The notes under the pieces are model-generated. The model was not told the DNA's origin. It did not search any database and was given only the letters and a program-made list of their open reading frames with translations. This document shows positions 26,459-35,618 of a stretch of 64,000 bases of DNA, in pieces. Both the position numbers and the translations under genes were made by a program. The number at the start of each line of letters is the position of its first letter. Positions within the stretch are counted from its first letter, which is position 1. The stretch is from Streptomyces roseolus. GTDB taxonomy: Bacteria; Actinomycetota; Actinomycetes; Streptomycetales; Streptomycetaceae. The stretch is taken from NCBI RefSeq assembly GCF_014649855.1, contig NZ_BMTV01000014.1, forward strand, positions 116,848 through 180,847, in the 5' to 3' direction.

Positions 26459-27709
26459 TCAGGCCGCGCGGCCCGCACCGGTGAAGGACTGCAGGGCCTC
26501 CTGCGTGTGCGGAAGACCGCGCTCCCGCAGCCGGTCCGCGGACGAGCGGACGAGCCAGTCGTGCCGGTGGCCGGCGAGATCGCCCAGCAGCTGCCGCTGC
26601 GCCGTTGTCAGGTCGGCGTAGCGGGGCGCGGGGTGCGGCTGCGGAGTGGGGAAGAGTTCCTCGATCGCCCTGCGGGTGCGGAACCCGTAGTGGTCCCAGA
26701 CGACGCGGGGGAGGCATGCGTCGAGCGTCTCGCGCACGACGGCCGGGTCCGGGCCGGGCGGAAGGGCCTGAAGGGTGCGCTCGATGTGGGCGTGGAGGTC
26801 GCCCTCGCAGTAGTCGGTCACGCGTTCGAACGAGTGGCGGGCCGCGGCGGCGAGTTCCGCGACGGCGCGGTCGACCAGGCCGGGGTCGGCGGGCGCTTCG
26901 TCGAGGCCGACGAGGCGGATGAGGGCGGTGGCCGCGGCCCACCGCACCAGCGGGTCTTCGGCCTCCAGGTACGGGGTGATGTCCCGGGCCATGGAGGAGG
27001 GGCCGAGGAGGCCGGCGGCGAGCAGCGCGGTGGCCGCGGTGACCGGGTTCTCGTCGTGTGCGGCAAGGGTGGTCAGGCGGGGCAGGGAGGTGGCGACGAA
27101 CTCGGGGAACCAGGCCAGGAGGTAGGCGATCCGGCTCCGCAGACGGGCGTCGTCGTCATCGAGCAGGACCAGAAGGCCGGGGAGCTCGGCCAGGACCGCG
27201 TCGTAGGACTGAAGCGCCGACCACCGCGAGTCGGGCGAGTTGCCGGCCGCCACCCAGTCCCGCAGTTCCTGCGCCCGTGCGCGCTTGTCGGGGTCCGTCG
27301 CGGCGGCCACCTCCTCGTCGTACCAGGGAAGGAGCTGCTCCGGTCCGACCTCCGCCGCGGCCGCACGCCATCCGGTCACGTTGATGCCGGTGGTCACGTC
27401 GTACTCGTCGTGCCAGTCCACCGCCAGGCGGGTCAGCAGCCACATTGCCTCCTCGCGGGCGGCCGCGGGCCCCGCGACGGCGATCCTCGCGAGGAACGGC
27501 ACGGCGACCGGAGAGGCCGAATACCGGCTGCCCTGATGAAAAATGCTGCTGAACAGGCTTCTGAAAGCCTGCTCCCGCGCCTCGTCGTCGCTCCCGCACA
27601 GGGTGCGTATATGCCCTGGGACGTCCTCGGCCGACCGGTAGGCGTGCGACAGGCTCGCCCAGTCCGCATCGTCCAGCCCGACCAGCAGCTTCTCGTACTC
27701 GTTGATCAT
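26459..27709 (-). CDS. HEAT-repeat-like protein
   Basis: 416 residues from ATG 27709. Mostly paired helices with HEAT-like spacing: PVAVPFLARIAVAG, REEAMWLLTRLAVDWHDEYD, LPRLTTLAAHDENPVTAATA, DPLVRWAAATALIRLVGLDE. A C-terminal segment (LTTAQRQLLGDLAGHRHDWL) resembles helices found in proteins of this group across Streptomyces. Such proteins are cytosolic scaffolds or immunity-type proteins; no catalytic motif is visible. The start overlaps the stop of a 30-residue ORF (ATGA), which itself starts two bases after the DUF6461 gene, so three genes are translated in a chain. Confidence 0.8.
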   Translation of the reverse strand: MINEYEKLLVGLDDADWASLSHAYRSAEDVPGHIRTLCGSDDEAREQAFRSLFSSIFHQGSRYSASPVAVPFLARIAVAGPAAAREEAMWLLTRLAVDWHDEYDVTTGINVTGWRAAAAEVGPEQLLPWYDEEVAAATDPDKRARAQELRDWVAAGNSPDSRWSALQSYDAVLAELPGLLVLLDDDDARLRSRIAYLLAWFPEFVATSLPRLTTLAAHDENPVTAATALLAAGLLGPSSMARDITPYLEAEDPLVRWAAATALIRLVGLDEAPADPGLVDRAVAELAAAARHSFERVTDYCEGDLHAHIERTLQALPPGPDPAVVRETLDACLPRVVWDHYGFRTRRAIEELFPTPQPHPAPRYADLTTAQRQLLGDLAGHRHDWLVRSSADRLRERGLPHTQEALQSFTGAGRAA

Positions 27710-27798
27710 CGAGGAAGGATGGCAGGGGGCACTGACACGGCCTCGGCGGTCCAGGTGAGCCGGCGGCCGTCGGTACCTGTCCAGATGGTCTTCGCCAT
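27706..27798 (-). CDS. Mini-ORF of 30 residues between DUF6461 and HEAT genes
   Basis: AKTIWTGTDGRRLTWTAEAV then SVPPAILPR. It begins two bases after the DUF6461 stop and its TGA overlaps the ATG of the HEAT gene. The composition is protein-like. It may be a real micro-protein or a translation-coupling leader; it could also be the remnant of a longer gene. Confidence 0.4.
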   Translation of the reverse strand: MAKTIWTGTDGRRLTWTAEAVSVPPAILPR

Positions 27799-27800
27799 CT

Positions 27801-28445
27801 TCAGGCAGGCTGCTCCGGCACGTGCCCGAAGTGGTACTCGGCGCCCTTGAGGAGGTCCTCGGTCAGCCGTACGCCCGTCAGCCGTTCGGTGAGGGCGAGA
27901 ACCGCTGCCTTGGTGTCGGTGCTCGGGCCCGCGCCCTCCTCGTCCTTCACCAGGTCGAAGCCGATTTCCCGCATGACCGGGACCAGCTCGTCGGGGGTGC
28001 TTCCGTACCTGGTCGTGGGCCATTCGAAGCCGGTCCTCAGCTCACCGTTCACGTACCAGTCGAAGAGGTCCATCGGCTTGCCGCCGTTGGTGGAGTGCGA
28101 CACGGCCTGCCCGTTCAACGACAGGGCCGGGAGGAACCTGGACATCCCCACGCCCCCGTTGAAGTCGAAGACGAGCGTCCAGTCGCCGGCCGTGCCCGGA
28201 ACGGCGAACGCACCCGCGATGAACGAGTCGTCCCAGTAGTCCGTCTCGTCACGATGCTCCAGGTGCTGTTCGACCAGCGAGCCCAGTCCCATGCCCGTCC
28301 CCTGCGGCTCGGCCTCCATGAGGCGCAGCACGTCGGCGGGGGAGATGCCGCGGACAAGGGCCAGGCCGTATCCGCTGGCCATCGCGTCGGAGAAGATCCG
28401 GGAGGAACGGATCCAGGCGTAATCGTGTGCAGTCACCAAAGTCAT
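27801..28445 (-). CDS. DUF6461-like protein
   Basis: About 214 residues from ATG 28445 (an in-frame ATG at 28475 is possible). Begins with the motif HDYAWIRSSRIFSDAMASGY, then LALVRGISPADVLRLMEAEP, and later LVFDFNGGVGMSRFLPALSL and LFDWYVNGELRTGFEWPTTR, the pattern I know from DUF6461 proteins of Streptomyces. These occur in polymorphic toxin/immunity and conflict loci; the molecular role is not known. First gene of the coupled DUF6461, mini-ORF, HEAT operon. Confidence 0.7.
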   Translation of the reverse strand: MTLVTAHDYAWIRSSRIFSDAMASGYGLALVRGISPADVLRLMEAEPQGTGMGLGSLVEQHLEHRDETDYWDDSFIAGAFAVPGTAGDWTLVFDFNGGVGMSRFLPALSLNGQAVSHSTNGGKPMDLFDWYVNGELRTGFEWPTTRYGSTPDELVPVMREIGFDLVKDEEGAGPSTDTKAAVLALTERLTGVRLTEDLLKGAEYHFGHVPEQPA

Positions 28446-28608
28446 GCACCGCAGTCTGCCTTCCAGCACCGACACGCTTTCCTTCAGCCCTGCCAGTCGG
28501 GTTCGTGCGCATTTCTGGGAGTGAAGTCGCGTCGGACGGGAAGCGGGGCGCGCCCGGTCTGGCGGCGTTCGCCGGGCGCAGGTCTGCTCACGGCGGCGTG
28601 TTTCGGAG

Positions 28609-28637
28609 TGGACGCGATGTCTTTTAATCTATATAGT
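28609..28637 (+). promoter_or_regulatory. Probable promoter of the LPD29-DUF3560 gene
   Basis: TGGACG (28609-28614), a 17-base spacer and TATAGT (28632-28637) inside an unusually AT-rich stretch. The coding region starts about 73 bases further at 28710. Confidence 0.5.
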
Positions 28638-28709
28638 TGTCTCGTTGGTCGGCGGTGGCAGCCGGCCGCGAACCGAAATCACGTTCTCACCTGTGAGGGA
28701 GACCTCCGC

Positions 28710-30586
28710 ATGACCCGGTACATCGAGACCAGGCACGTGTCCGCCGAGCTCCGCCGCCGCCTGAAGACGGCCTTCCCCGGAGCCAAGTTCTCCGTGCGCA
28801 CCGGCACCGGAACCGGCTCCGCCTGGATCTCCGTCAGCTGGTCCGACGGCCCCGGCACGGACGCCGTCGACCAGGTCGCCGCCCCGCTCCACGGCGCCCA
28901 CTGGGACGGCTGCAGCGAGTCCTGCGTCCAGACGGACAACGAGCTCACCGTGACCGTGGACGGTGAGCAGCTCACCGGCAAGCCGCTCGTGGACGGCATC
29001 TCCACCCACCGCGACTTCTCGGACGAGGTCCTCGCCGAGGCGAAGGCCCTGTGGTCCGCCGCCTTCGACGGCGCCGCCCCGGACACCGCGGCCGGAATGC
29101 ACGGCGTCGCCGTCGTCGAGGGGAAGACCGTGCGCGAGGGCTGGGCCCCGAACCAGGTCCGCTCCATCGCGCAGGACATCGTGGCCCCGAGCGCTGGGCG
29201 GCCGCCCAGGCCACCGCCCCCAAGGCCCCGGCCAAGACGGCGCGCAAGACCCGCCGCCCGGCCGCCGCCAAGGCCTGCGCCCCCGCCGGAATCACCGTCG
29301 CCTGCACCGCCGAGGAGGGCACCACCGCCACCGGCACGACGTTCGGCGACGGCGCCGCCCCGATCCTGCGCGCCCACGGCTTCGACTGGAGCCGCAAGGC
29401 CGCCTGCTGGTACGTCAAGGCAAGCCAGAACGACCAGTCCGGAGCCGCGCTGATCGCCGCTCACGCGGCCGCCGAGGCCCTGCGGGCGGCCGCCATCACA
29501 ATCACCGCCGACCTTCCGCACCTGCCCGCCGGCACGGCCCTTCCCGCCGCTCCCGCCCCGGTCCTCGTCGAGGAGGATCCCGGCGAGGACGACGTCCCCG
29601 AGGACTTCACCGGCATCGTGATCCGCCACACCCGCGCGGGCGGCACCCTCGCCGAGGGCACCGCCCGGGGCGAGGGTACCGCCGGGATCCTCAAGGCCCG
29701 CCGCTTCCGCTGGTCGCGCACCCTCGACTGCTGATGCCTGCCGCACTCCCGCGACAAGGCCGCGAACCGCTCCGACCTCGACGCCACCGCCGACGCGCTG
29801 CGGGCGGCCGGGCACACCGTCCACGTCACCGTGCGCAACGACATCGCCCACGGCTTCGACGAGGCCGAAGCCGACCGCGAGGCCCGCGCCGAGCGCTTCG
29901 GCGAGCGCGCCGACCGGGCGGCCGGCGCCTCCAAGGCCGCCTTCGCCCAGGCCCGCCGCATCGGCTCCGCCATCCCCTTCGGCCAGCCCGTCCTCGTCGG
30001 CCACCACTCCGAGCGCCGCCACCGCCGCGACCTCGCCCGGATCGACAGCAGCATGCGCAAGGGCGTCGAGCAGGACAAGCGCGCCGAGCACTACACCCAC
30101 CGTGCCGCCGCGGCCGCCTCCTACGAGCAGCACCGCAAGGACCCGGCCCGCACCCTGCGCCGCCTCAAGGAGCTTCAGGCCACCCTGCGTGGACTGGAGA
30201 AGCTCCTTGCCGGCGAGCCGGCGTTCGGCTCCTCGTGGGACATCACCAAGCCGGAGAACGTCGCCGAACTCACCCGCCGCCACACCGGGACCGCCGAGGA
30301 GATCACCCACTGGCGAGCCGTCATCGCGAAGGCGGAGGCCGACGGGGTCAAGCTCTGGTCCGCGGCCGACTTCACCCAGGGTGACTACGCCCGCTCGCGC
30401 GGCCGCTGGTACGAAGTCCTCCGGGTCAACAGGGCCTCGCTGACCGTTTTCGGCGGCCCCGACATCCAGCCCGTCATCGACCGCAGCACCCGGACCTACT
30501 CCTGGGACGACCGCATCCCGTACGACGAGATCACGGGCCGCATGAGCGCCCAGGACATGACGGCCCGCCTGGCCGCCAGGAGCTGA
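28710..30586 (+). pseudogene. LPD29-DUF3560 large plasmid/ICE protein, broken twice
   Basis: From ATG 28710 the N-terminus is an LPD29 domain (VSAELRRRLKTAFPGAKFSV, then SAWISVSWSDGPGTDAVDQV). Near 29183 a base is missing and the frame changes; the protein continues through a Lys/Ala linker (APKAPAKTARKTRRPAAAK), two similar domains (APILRAHGFDWSRKAACWYV and AGILKARRFRWSRTLDC), then a TGA at 29732-29734 where Trp is expected (TLDC-stop-CLPHSRDKAANRSD). The rest is a DUF3560 domain: SKAAFAQARRIGSAIPFGQP, HHSERRHRRDLARIDSSM, and a C-terminal strand region to the stop at 30586. Intact homologs would be about 625 residues and are carried by plasmids and integrative elements. The 252-residue DUF3560 part could still be made from ATG 29831. 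Confidence 0.75.
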
Positions 30587-30596
30587 CCGGCAGCAC

Positions 30597-30631
30597 GGCG
30601 GCCGGGCCCCGGCATTCCGGGTCCGGCCGCC
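30597..30631 (+). terminator. Terminator hairpin after the DUF3560 gene
   Basis: GGCGGCCGGGCCC pairs with GGGTCCGGCCGCC (13 bp with one G-T pair, nine-base loop), starting eleven bases after the stop. Confidence 0.7.
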
Positions 30632-31058
30632 GCCCTTGTGCGCGGTGCCTGCACAGCTGCGGCGGTGCAGGCACCCCTGCACGAGGGGAGGGCCGAGAGT
30701 CCAATTGGCCGTCCTGCGGGTTTTCTGACGGGCGCGTGGGGGCGGTCCGTCGTACGGTCACGGTGACGCTCCCTACGGGCGTCCGGGACGGCCCTCGCGT
30801 ACTTCGCACGGCGTGGGGGCCGCCATCAGCATATTCACCTTGGTATGGCGACCGGGAAGAGACCGAAGGCGGAACGTTCACTTCGAGTCCAGAAACGGAA
30901 TGAGAATACCCGGTAAGGCCGAGGCGACTTCTGCGAATGAGCCCGTCCGCAACCGGTTTCAGCCAAGAGTCATTAGGGGTGACGCGTGGACAACTAAGCT
31001 GCCGTGCAGTCCTGGACAGCCCTATCGCCAGGACACCGACATAACGGGAGGGAAATCC

Positions 31059-31445
31059 GTGTTTACCAAGATCGGAAAGTCCCGTACCTCCAGGCTCCTC
31101 GCAATGGCGGGGCTTCTGGCGGCTGGCCTCACGGGCACCGCGACCGTCCCTGCCAGTGCCGCGACCACGGCGTCCTGCTACGGTGGGGCCACATACTTCT
31201 ACGGCTCGGGTAACAACTGGCCGTCCGGTTCGCAGGAATGGGCCTACACCACCACCCGTTGCTCGGACATCAACGTGATGCCCAACCGCGGCACCTGGGT
31301 TGGCGTCTGCTTCCAGCGGACGGGGTGCAACGACCTGAGGTGGGCGCCGGCGAACCAATGGACGGTGGCCGCCTCCGGAGTCAGGGACGGATCCGCCTTC
31401 TACTACGTCTTCGACCGGTACGTGGAAGGCATGGCGGCCTTCTAG
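31059..31445 (+). CDS. Small secreted Cys-containing protein, unknown
   Basis: 128 residues from GTG 31059, GGGAGG seven bases upstream. Signal peptide at residues about 10-36 with cleavage near PASAATTA. The mature part of about 90 residues has four Cys (ASCYGG, TTRCSD, VGVCFQ, TGCNDL), many aromatic residues and the ending FYYVFDRYVEGMAAF, pointing to a small disulphide-stabilised beta fold. Expressed alone. No family recognised; comparable proteins in Streptomyces are annotated as hypothetical. Confidence 0.75.
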   Translation: MFTKIGKSRTSRLLAMAGLLAAGLTGTATVPASAATTASCYGGATYFYGSGNNWPSGSQEWAYTTTRCSDINVMPNRGTWVGVCFQRTGCNDLRWAPANQWTVAASGVRDGSAFYYVFDRYVEGMAAF

Positions 31446-31561
31446 GAACTGCGGCACCGGGCCCCTGCCCGAGGGAGAGGCCCGGGCTCTCCTTACGTTC
31501 CCCATCAGCCGAGAACGCTGCTGTCCTGTGCCATTGAACCTTGAAGTGACGTCGGGCTCGG

Positions 31562-31912
31562 TCAGCCGCGTTGCCGCCATCGCTGTACCCGGCGACGCAG
31601 CCCCATGCTTCCTCTGCGGCCTCCAGATGCAGAAGGTCTACGGCTCCGCCCACTCGGCCTCGCTTCGTGCCGGCTGTTCGGCCAGCCACCGTCAGGCGAC
31701 AACACCGGGGCCTGACGCTCCGCCTGCGCTTTGATCTCCCAGTAGGACTCGTGAGCAGTTACACGCCATGCTTCCTCCCACGAGGCCAAGGCCGCACCGA
31801 CTGCCGCGCCCGCTGTGCCCCGGCGCCGAACGTGGCGCGCCAGCCACACGAGGGCAGCGAGCACTGTGGCCAAACCACCAAAGATCGCTAGCAGCGGAAG
31901 AACGTCACCCAT
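31562..31912 (-). CDS. Small membrane protein, possibly with altered C-terminus
   Basis: 116 residues. One N-terminal transmembrane helix (LPLLAIFGGLATVLAALVWL), a basic turn (ARHVRRRG), then ALASWEEAWRVTAHESYWEI and AQAERQAPVLSPDG, as seen in small Streptomyces membrane proteins that normally end there. The remaining 40 residues are Arg/Ser/Gly-rich without pattern, suggesting that the original stop was lost by an indel. Confidence 0.6.
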   Translation of the reverse strand: MGDVLPLLAIFGGLATVLAALVWLARHVRRRGTAGAAVGAALASWEEAWRVTAHESYWEIKAQAERQAPVLSPDGGWPNSRHEARPSGRSRRPSASGGRRGSMGLRRRVQRWRQRG

Positions 31913-31962
31913 GTCGTCGAGGGTACGTGCACCCCGGCCGTGTCACTCAGGGAGTCGATGGC

Positions 31963-32490
31963 ATGCGCTCAACCTCCACGGCTCAGGACAGCTATCGCGC
32001 ACCACACCGTAAGGGAAGCGGCCGGTCCTTCCCGCCCATATCCGTACCTGCCTGCCAGCCACTGCTGGACGCCCGTAACGGCGAAGGATCGACCGCTTAC
32101 GTCTTCCAGAATTTCAACTGGAAGAAGAACGTCATGGGTGGAAGCTCAGTACTCGCCTCGTACGAGGAGGGCGAGGCCGCACGGCGCTTCGCGGCCCTCA
32201 AGCAGGCCCTCACCGCATGCCGGTCATACGAGGGCGAGGGCTATGTCGGTCGATTCGAGGTATCGGTGAGAACGGAGGCAGCTCCTCGGGTCGGCGATGA
32301 AGCGGTGGCCTTCCGCGAGATCATTCCCATGAAACCGGAGTGGGGTGACCGCAACGAGCAGTTCGTCGTGGTCCGTACGGGGAACACCATCGCCACGTTC
32401 ACCGAGCTCAGCACGGGCAAGGGCCTCTCGTTCCCCACCGAGCTGATCAGCCGGCAGGTCGAACGGCTGCGAGACGCCCAGCGATCCTGA
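31963..32490 (+). CDS. Probable lipoprotein-type sensor domain lacking its signal peptide
   Basis: 175 residues. The core (CQPLLDARNGEGSTAYVFQN, EGEAARRFAALKQALTACRS, FVVVRTGNTIATFTEL) resembles PknH-like extracellular sensor domains of Streptomyces lipoproteins, with two conserved Cys. The usual lipoprotein signal and lipobox are absent; the start at ATG 31963 gives a Ser/Arg/Pro-rich N-terminus instead. Either the N-terminus was replaced by rearrangement or the start is wrong. Confidence 0.55.
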   Translation: MRSTSTAQDSYRAPHRKGSGRSFPPISVPACQPLLDARNGEGSTAYVFQNFNWKKNVMGGSSVLASYEEGEAARRFAALKQALTACRSYEGEGYVGRFEVSVRTEAAPRVGDEAVAFREIIPMKPEWGDRNEQFVVVRTGNTIATFTELSTGKGLSFPTELISRQVERLRDAQRS

Positions 32491-32533
32491 CCACAAGCTC
32501 GCCGACAGGCGACAGAAGGCAAGGGATGCCTGG

Positions 32534-33145
32534 TCAGTCGTCCTTGTTGTCGGGATATGTGGCGGCGGTGGTGAGGAGGCGTTCCCAGGTGCGGGGTGTG
32601 TGGCCGTGGAGGGCGGCGAGTTCGGCGGCCACCCGTCCCTTGGGCGCGCCGCCGGCCGGGGTGAGGGCCTGTCGTGCGATGTCGAGGCGCGGATCCCCCT
32701 CGTAGGGGTGGGTTTTGCGGGGGCCTTGGGGTTCGCCGGCACGGCGGCCGCCGCCTTTGCCGCGGCCGGGGGCGTTGTCCCGGCGCTCCAGGACTTCGCG
32801 GCGCGGCCACAGCCGGGAGCCGTGGACGGTGATGCCGGGGGAGAAGTGCCCGCTGGTGGCGTAGGCGCGGACGGTGCCGGTGCTGATGCCCAGGATCTCG
32901 GCGACCTCGCCGGCGGACAGGAGATCGTCGGGGTGCTCCTCCTCGGGCAGAGCGGGCACCGGCTTGCCGGCCAGGCACGCCTCGACCTGCGCCCGGTCGT
33001 AGAGGTGGTTGCGGCTGTCGGGGAGGAGGTCGGGGATGTGTGCGCGGAAGTCGTCGGCGTGCTGGCGGCGTCAGGTGCTGAGTGAGACGCCGGCGAGCTG
33101 GGCGATGTCGGATTCGTTGACGGCGGGGCGGCCCTGGGGGATCAC
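32534..33145 (-). pseudogene. HTH protein of the GKPVPxLP family, internal TGA stop
   Basis: From GTG 33145 the frame reads VNESDIAQLAGVSLST, then TGA at 33071-33073 where Trp or Arg is expected, then RRQHADDFRAHIPDLLPDSR, GKPVPALPEEEHPDDLLSAG and EVAEILGISTGTVRAYATSG (MerR/excisionase-like HTH), ending with a helical tail (RVAAELAALHGHTPRTWERL). The order of two HTH modules around GKPVPxLP is the same as in the intact gene at 25.3 kb, so they are paralogs. Re-initiation at the internal GTG 32959 could still make a 141-residue HTH protein. Confidence 0.7.
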
Positions 33146-33332
33146 TGTCGTCTCCTGAGGGGGTGGAGGCGGGGTGAGTGGGCAGGGTCTTTCGGGATCT
33201 GGCAGTGAGAAGCCGGCGGTGTGCCGGGTCGCCCTCGGGCGGCCCTCCGCCGGCTTCGCCCGTATCCGGACCCCAGAGGCGACTCACTCAACATCGCAGC
33301 GCACCATGCCATTCGAATGGACCCTCACCGGC

Positions 33333-33863
33333 TCAGCGCCGGCCGAGCTGCTCCGCCAGCCACGCGTCCGCTTCCCGGCCGCTGCGGAGCCGGACGACCC
33401 GCACGCCCAGCGCGGCCGTCTCGGCGACCTGACGGACGTAACGGGGCCGGTTGTGCCGGTACTTGCGCACGGCGGTGCGCAGCAGGGACCGCCGGTCGAA
33501 GAAGGCCCGGCTCCAGGTCAACCGCTTCGCCTGTGCGCTCGCGTCGAGCCCGGCGAGCTGCCGCAGGCTGCGGACCGTGATCCGCCACACGACCAGCCGC
33601 AGAGGCAGGTCGAGCCACACCAGTGCATCGGCCCGGTGCCACACCACGTCCGCGAGTTTCGAGAAGTTCCCCTCGACCACCCATGACTCCCGGTCCGTGA
33701 TCTCCGCCGCCGCCGCACGGAACTCGTCCAGAGGAAGCGCCCCGGCGTCGGTGAAAAGAATTTCGTCGAGGTCGGTGTGCGCGACTCCCATGTGCGCGGC
33801 AATTTTTCCCGCGAGCGTCGTTTTCCCGCTCGCAGGGGGACCGAAGAACGCAACTTTTTTCAC
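33333..33863 (-). CDS. P-loop kinase-like protein (adenylate-kinase/topology-modulation type)
   Basis: 176 residues from GTG 33863, GAGAGGT nine bases before. Walker A is at the N-terminus (FFGPPASGKTTLAGKIA), followed by VAHTDLDEILF (substrate-side Asp), WVVEGNFSKLADVVWHRADA, LVWLDLPLRLVVWRITVRSL and the R-rich lid EGN/RRSLLRTAVRKYRHNRPRY. This is the layout of FlaR/topology-modulation proteins, small kinases of unknown substrate. Flanked by gaps; no operon partner. Confidence 0.8.
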   Translation of the reverse strand: MKKVAFFGPPASGKTTLAGKIAAHMGVAHTDLDEILFTDAGALPLDEFRAAAAEITDRESWVVEGNFSKLADVVWHRADALVWLDLPLRLVVWRITVRSLRQLAGLDASAQAKRLTWSRAFFDRRSLLRTAVRKYRHNRPRYVRQVAETAALGVRVVRLRSGREADAWLAEQLGRR

Positions 33864-34557
33864 TGGTCACCTCTCTTTTCTGAATCGCAGCCCAGTGCAT
33901 CAACGGCACCCATTATCAACCAAAAAACGGCCGCAAAGCCTTTACCGCGAATTTAATTCACCACCCTCTTTGGGCGTATCGTCCGGTCTGGTCGGGCCGT
34001 ACGGGATGCACCGAGCAGGCACACTCCGGGCACAGCGTCGGCGCCAGCCGGGGACCAGGACCAGGCCGAGGTCGAGCCGCCGCCGCAGACGGCAACCCGC
34101 GGCGGACGGACGCGTACGGATGGAGGGGCGCAGCGCCAGCCGGGGCCGGCGCCCCCGGCCGGGTCCCCCTCCGGGCAGCGCCCCACCCACACGCACCCGC
34201 TCTCCCCGCCCTTCCCGGCAAGCGGGAGCAGCAAGGCGTGGCTCAACCCTCTCCGAGGACGGGAGCCCGGCGGCTCGCCGCCGGGCCTGACGGTCCGGCG
34301 CGCATCTGACGACGCCCACGGGGCCCGCTCCGCGCCTGACGGCGCGACAGGGGCACGCCACCGCCCGCTCCGGCTCCACGCTCCCCGGCCGGCACCGAGA
34401 AGCCGGGCGCGCCCGAGGCGCTGTTCTTCCCCCGGCGCAGCGGCGCTGCGCGCCCGGCACGGGGGAGCGAGGGCTCCGCCGCTGCGCGGCGGGCGGCGCC
34501 GTGGCCGCCCGGTGCCGCGCGGTGGGCGGCCCTGCGGGCCCGACCGCTCCCCTCCGC
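33864..34557. other. Gene-free gap, GC-rich with short palindromes
   Basis: About 690 bases. The part near 33880-33960 is AT-rich (promoter side of the P-loop gene). The rest is low-complexity Pro/Arg/Gly frames; around 34430-34500 there are several short GC palindromes. No gene supported. Confidence 0.4.
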
Positions 34558-35043
34558 CTATTCGAAGCCGTTCTCCGGATACGCGGTCCGGCCCGACTCG
34601 CGGGCACGCGTACACGCCTTGACCCGCCGCGCGAGCACCGGTACGAGCCGTTCGCCGACCGATCCGACCTCGACAAACGCGTACCCGCGCAGCTCCTCGG
34701 CCTGGAGCCGGATCGCGGAGACCTGCTCGGGCGAGAGCCGGCCGCCGTCGAAGACCATCACCACACCCTCACTGCGCCCGCTCCGCGCGGCCGTCCAGTC
34801 CACTCCCAGCAGCGCGCCCGGGGCGATGTCGAGGCCGAGTTCCTCCAGGACCTCGCGGCGGGCGCCGGCCCGGGGCGACTCCTCCGCCTCGACCGCCCCG
34901 CCGGGGATCTCCCAGGGCTCCTTGTACACGGGATCGACCAGCAGCACCCGGCCCGCGTCGTCGAAGAAAAGCACCCCGGCCGCCACCCGTTTACGAGGCA
35001 GAGCCTTGTCGTACGCCAGCGCCGCAGCATCCACGTCAGCCAT
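34558..35043 (-). CDS. NUDIX hydrolase
   Basis: 161 residues. The complete Nudix box is GGAVEAEESPRAGARREV then LEELGLD (G-x5-E-x7-REVxEExGL), preceded by AAGVLFFDDAGRVLLVDPVY. It hydrolyses a nucleoside diphosphate linked to another moiety; substrate not predictable. Sits alone, ATG at 35043, next to an IS5 scar. Confidence 0.93.
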   Translation of the reverse strand: MADVDAAALAYDKALPRKRVAAGVLFFDDAGRVLLVDPVYKEPWEIPGGAVEAEESPRAGARREVLEELGLDIAPGALLGVDWTAARSGRSEGVVMVFDGGRLSPEQVSAIRLQAEELRGYAFVEVGSVGERLVPVLARRVKACTRARESGRTAYPENGFE

Positions 35044-35095
35044 CCGCCGAGCCTAGCGCCGCGCCCGACCCATACCGGGGCGCAGCCGGGGGCTA

Positions 35096-35348
35096 CTTCG
35101 GGCTTCGCCGCCGCGGTATCCCGCACACGATTCCCGAGCGTGCCGACCAGGTCGGCAACCGGGCCAGGCGGGGCAGCCGCGGAGGCCGCCCGCCGGCCTT
35201 CGACCGTGAGGCCCACAAGCGCCGCAATGTCGTCGAACGCTGCTTCAACCGACTGAAGCAGTGGCGCGGCATCGCCACCCGGTACGACAAGAACGCGGAG
35301 TCCTACGAAGCCGCCGTCACCCTCGCATCACTCCTGATGCGGGCGTGA
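35096..35348 (+). mobile_element. IS5-family transposase C-terminal remnant
   Basis: One open frame from about 35096 to TGA 35346-35348 reads GIPHTIPERADQVGNRARRG, PPAFDREAHKRRNVVERCFN, RLKQWRGIATRYDKNAESYE and AAVTLASLLMRA, the last 80 residues of an IS5-type transposase including the catalytic Glu region. The 17 bases after the stop (TTTGACGACAGAACC) resemble the terminal repeat. The left four fifths of the element are missing. Confidence 0.85.
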
Positions 35349-35618
35349 CATTTGACGACAGAACCTAGGATGCGCGGGTGACCACACCCGCACGACGCTC
35401 CCTGGGCGCCGGCCCCGCCAAGCCGATCCGCGCGAGGCGTTCTGCCGGGCAGCGGCGCGAACGTTGGCGTTCGTCTGCGCGGGACCACTCCCCAGTTCAC
35501 CTATCAGGTGACGCTGGTGGCAGTGTTCAAGGTTCAGCCGAGTGATCTTCAGTCCTCCTGCGGGGTGCTTCGGCAGATGGGCTTCGCGACTCGCAGTGGC
35601 GGTGATGTGATCGCTTCC

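Noticed and set aside
29732..33073. Selenocysteine or TGA recoding
   Set aside because: No SECIS-like hairpin or sel genes seen, and the TGAs lie in genes that also carry frameshifts; decay is simpler.
33864..34557. Possible gene in the GC-rich gap before the NUDIX gene
   Set aside because: All open frames are Pro/Arg/Gly low complexity, without ribosome-binding sites or protein-like periodicity.
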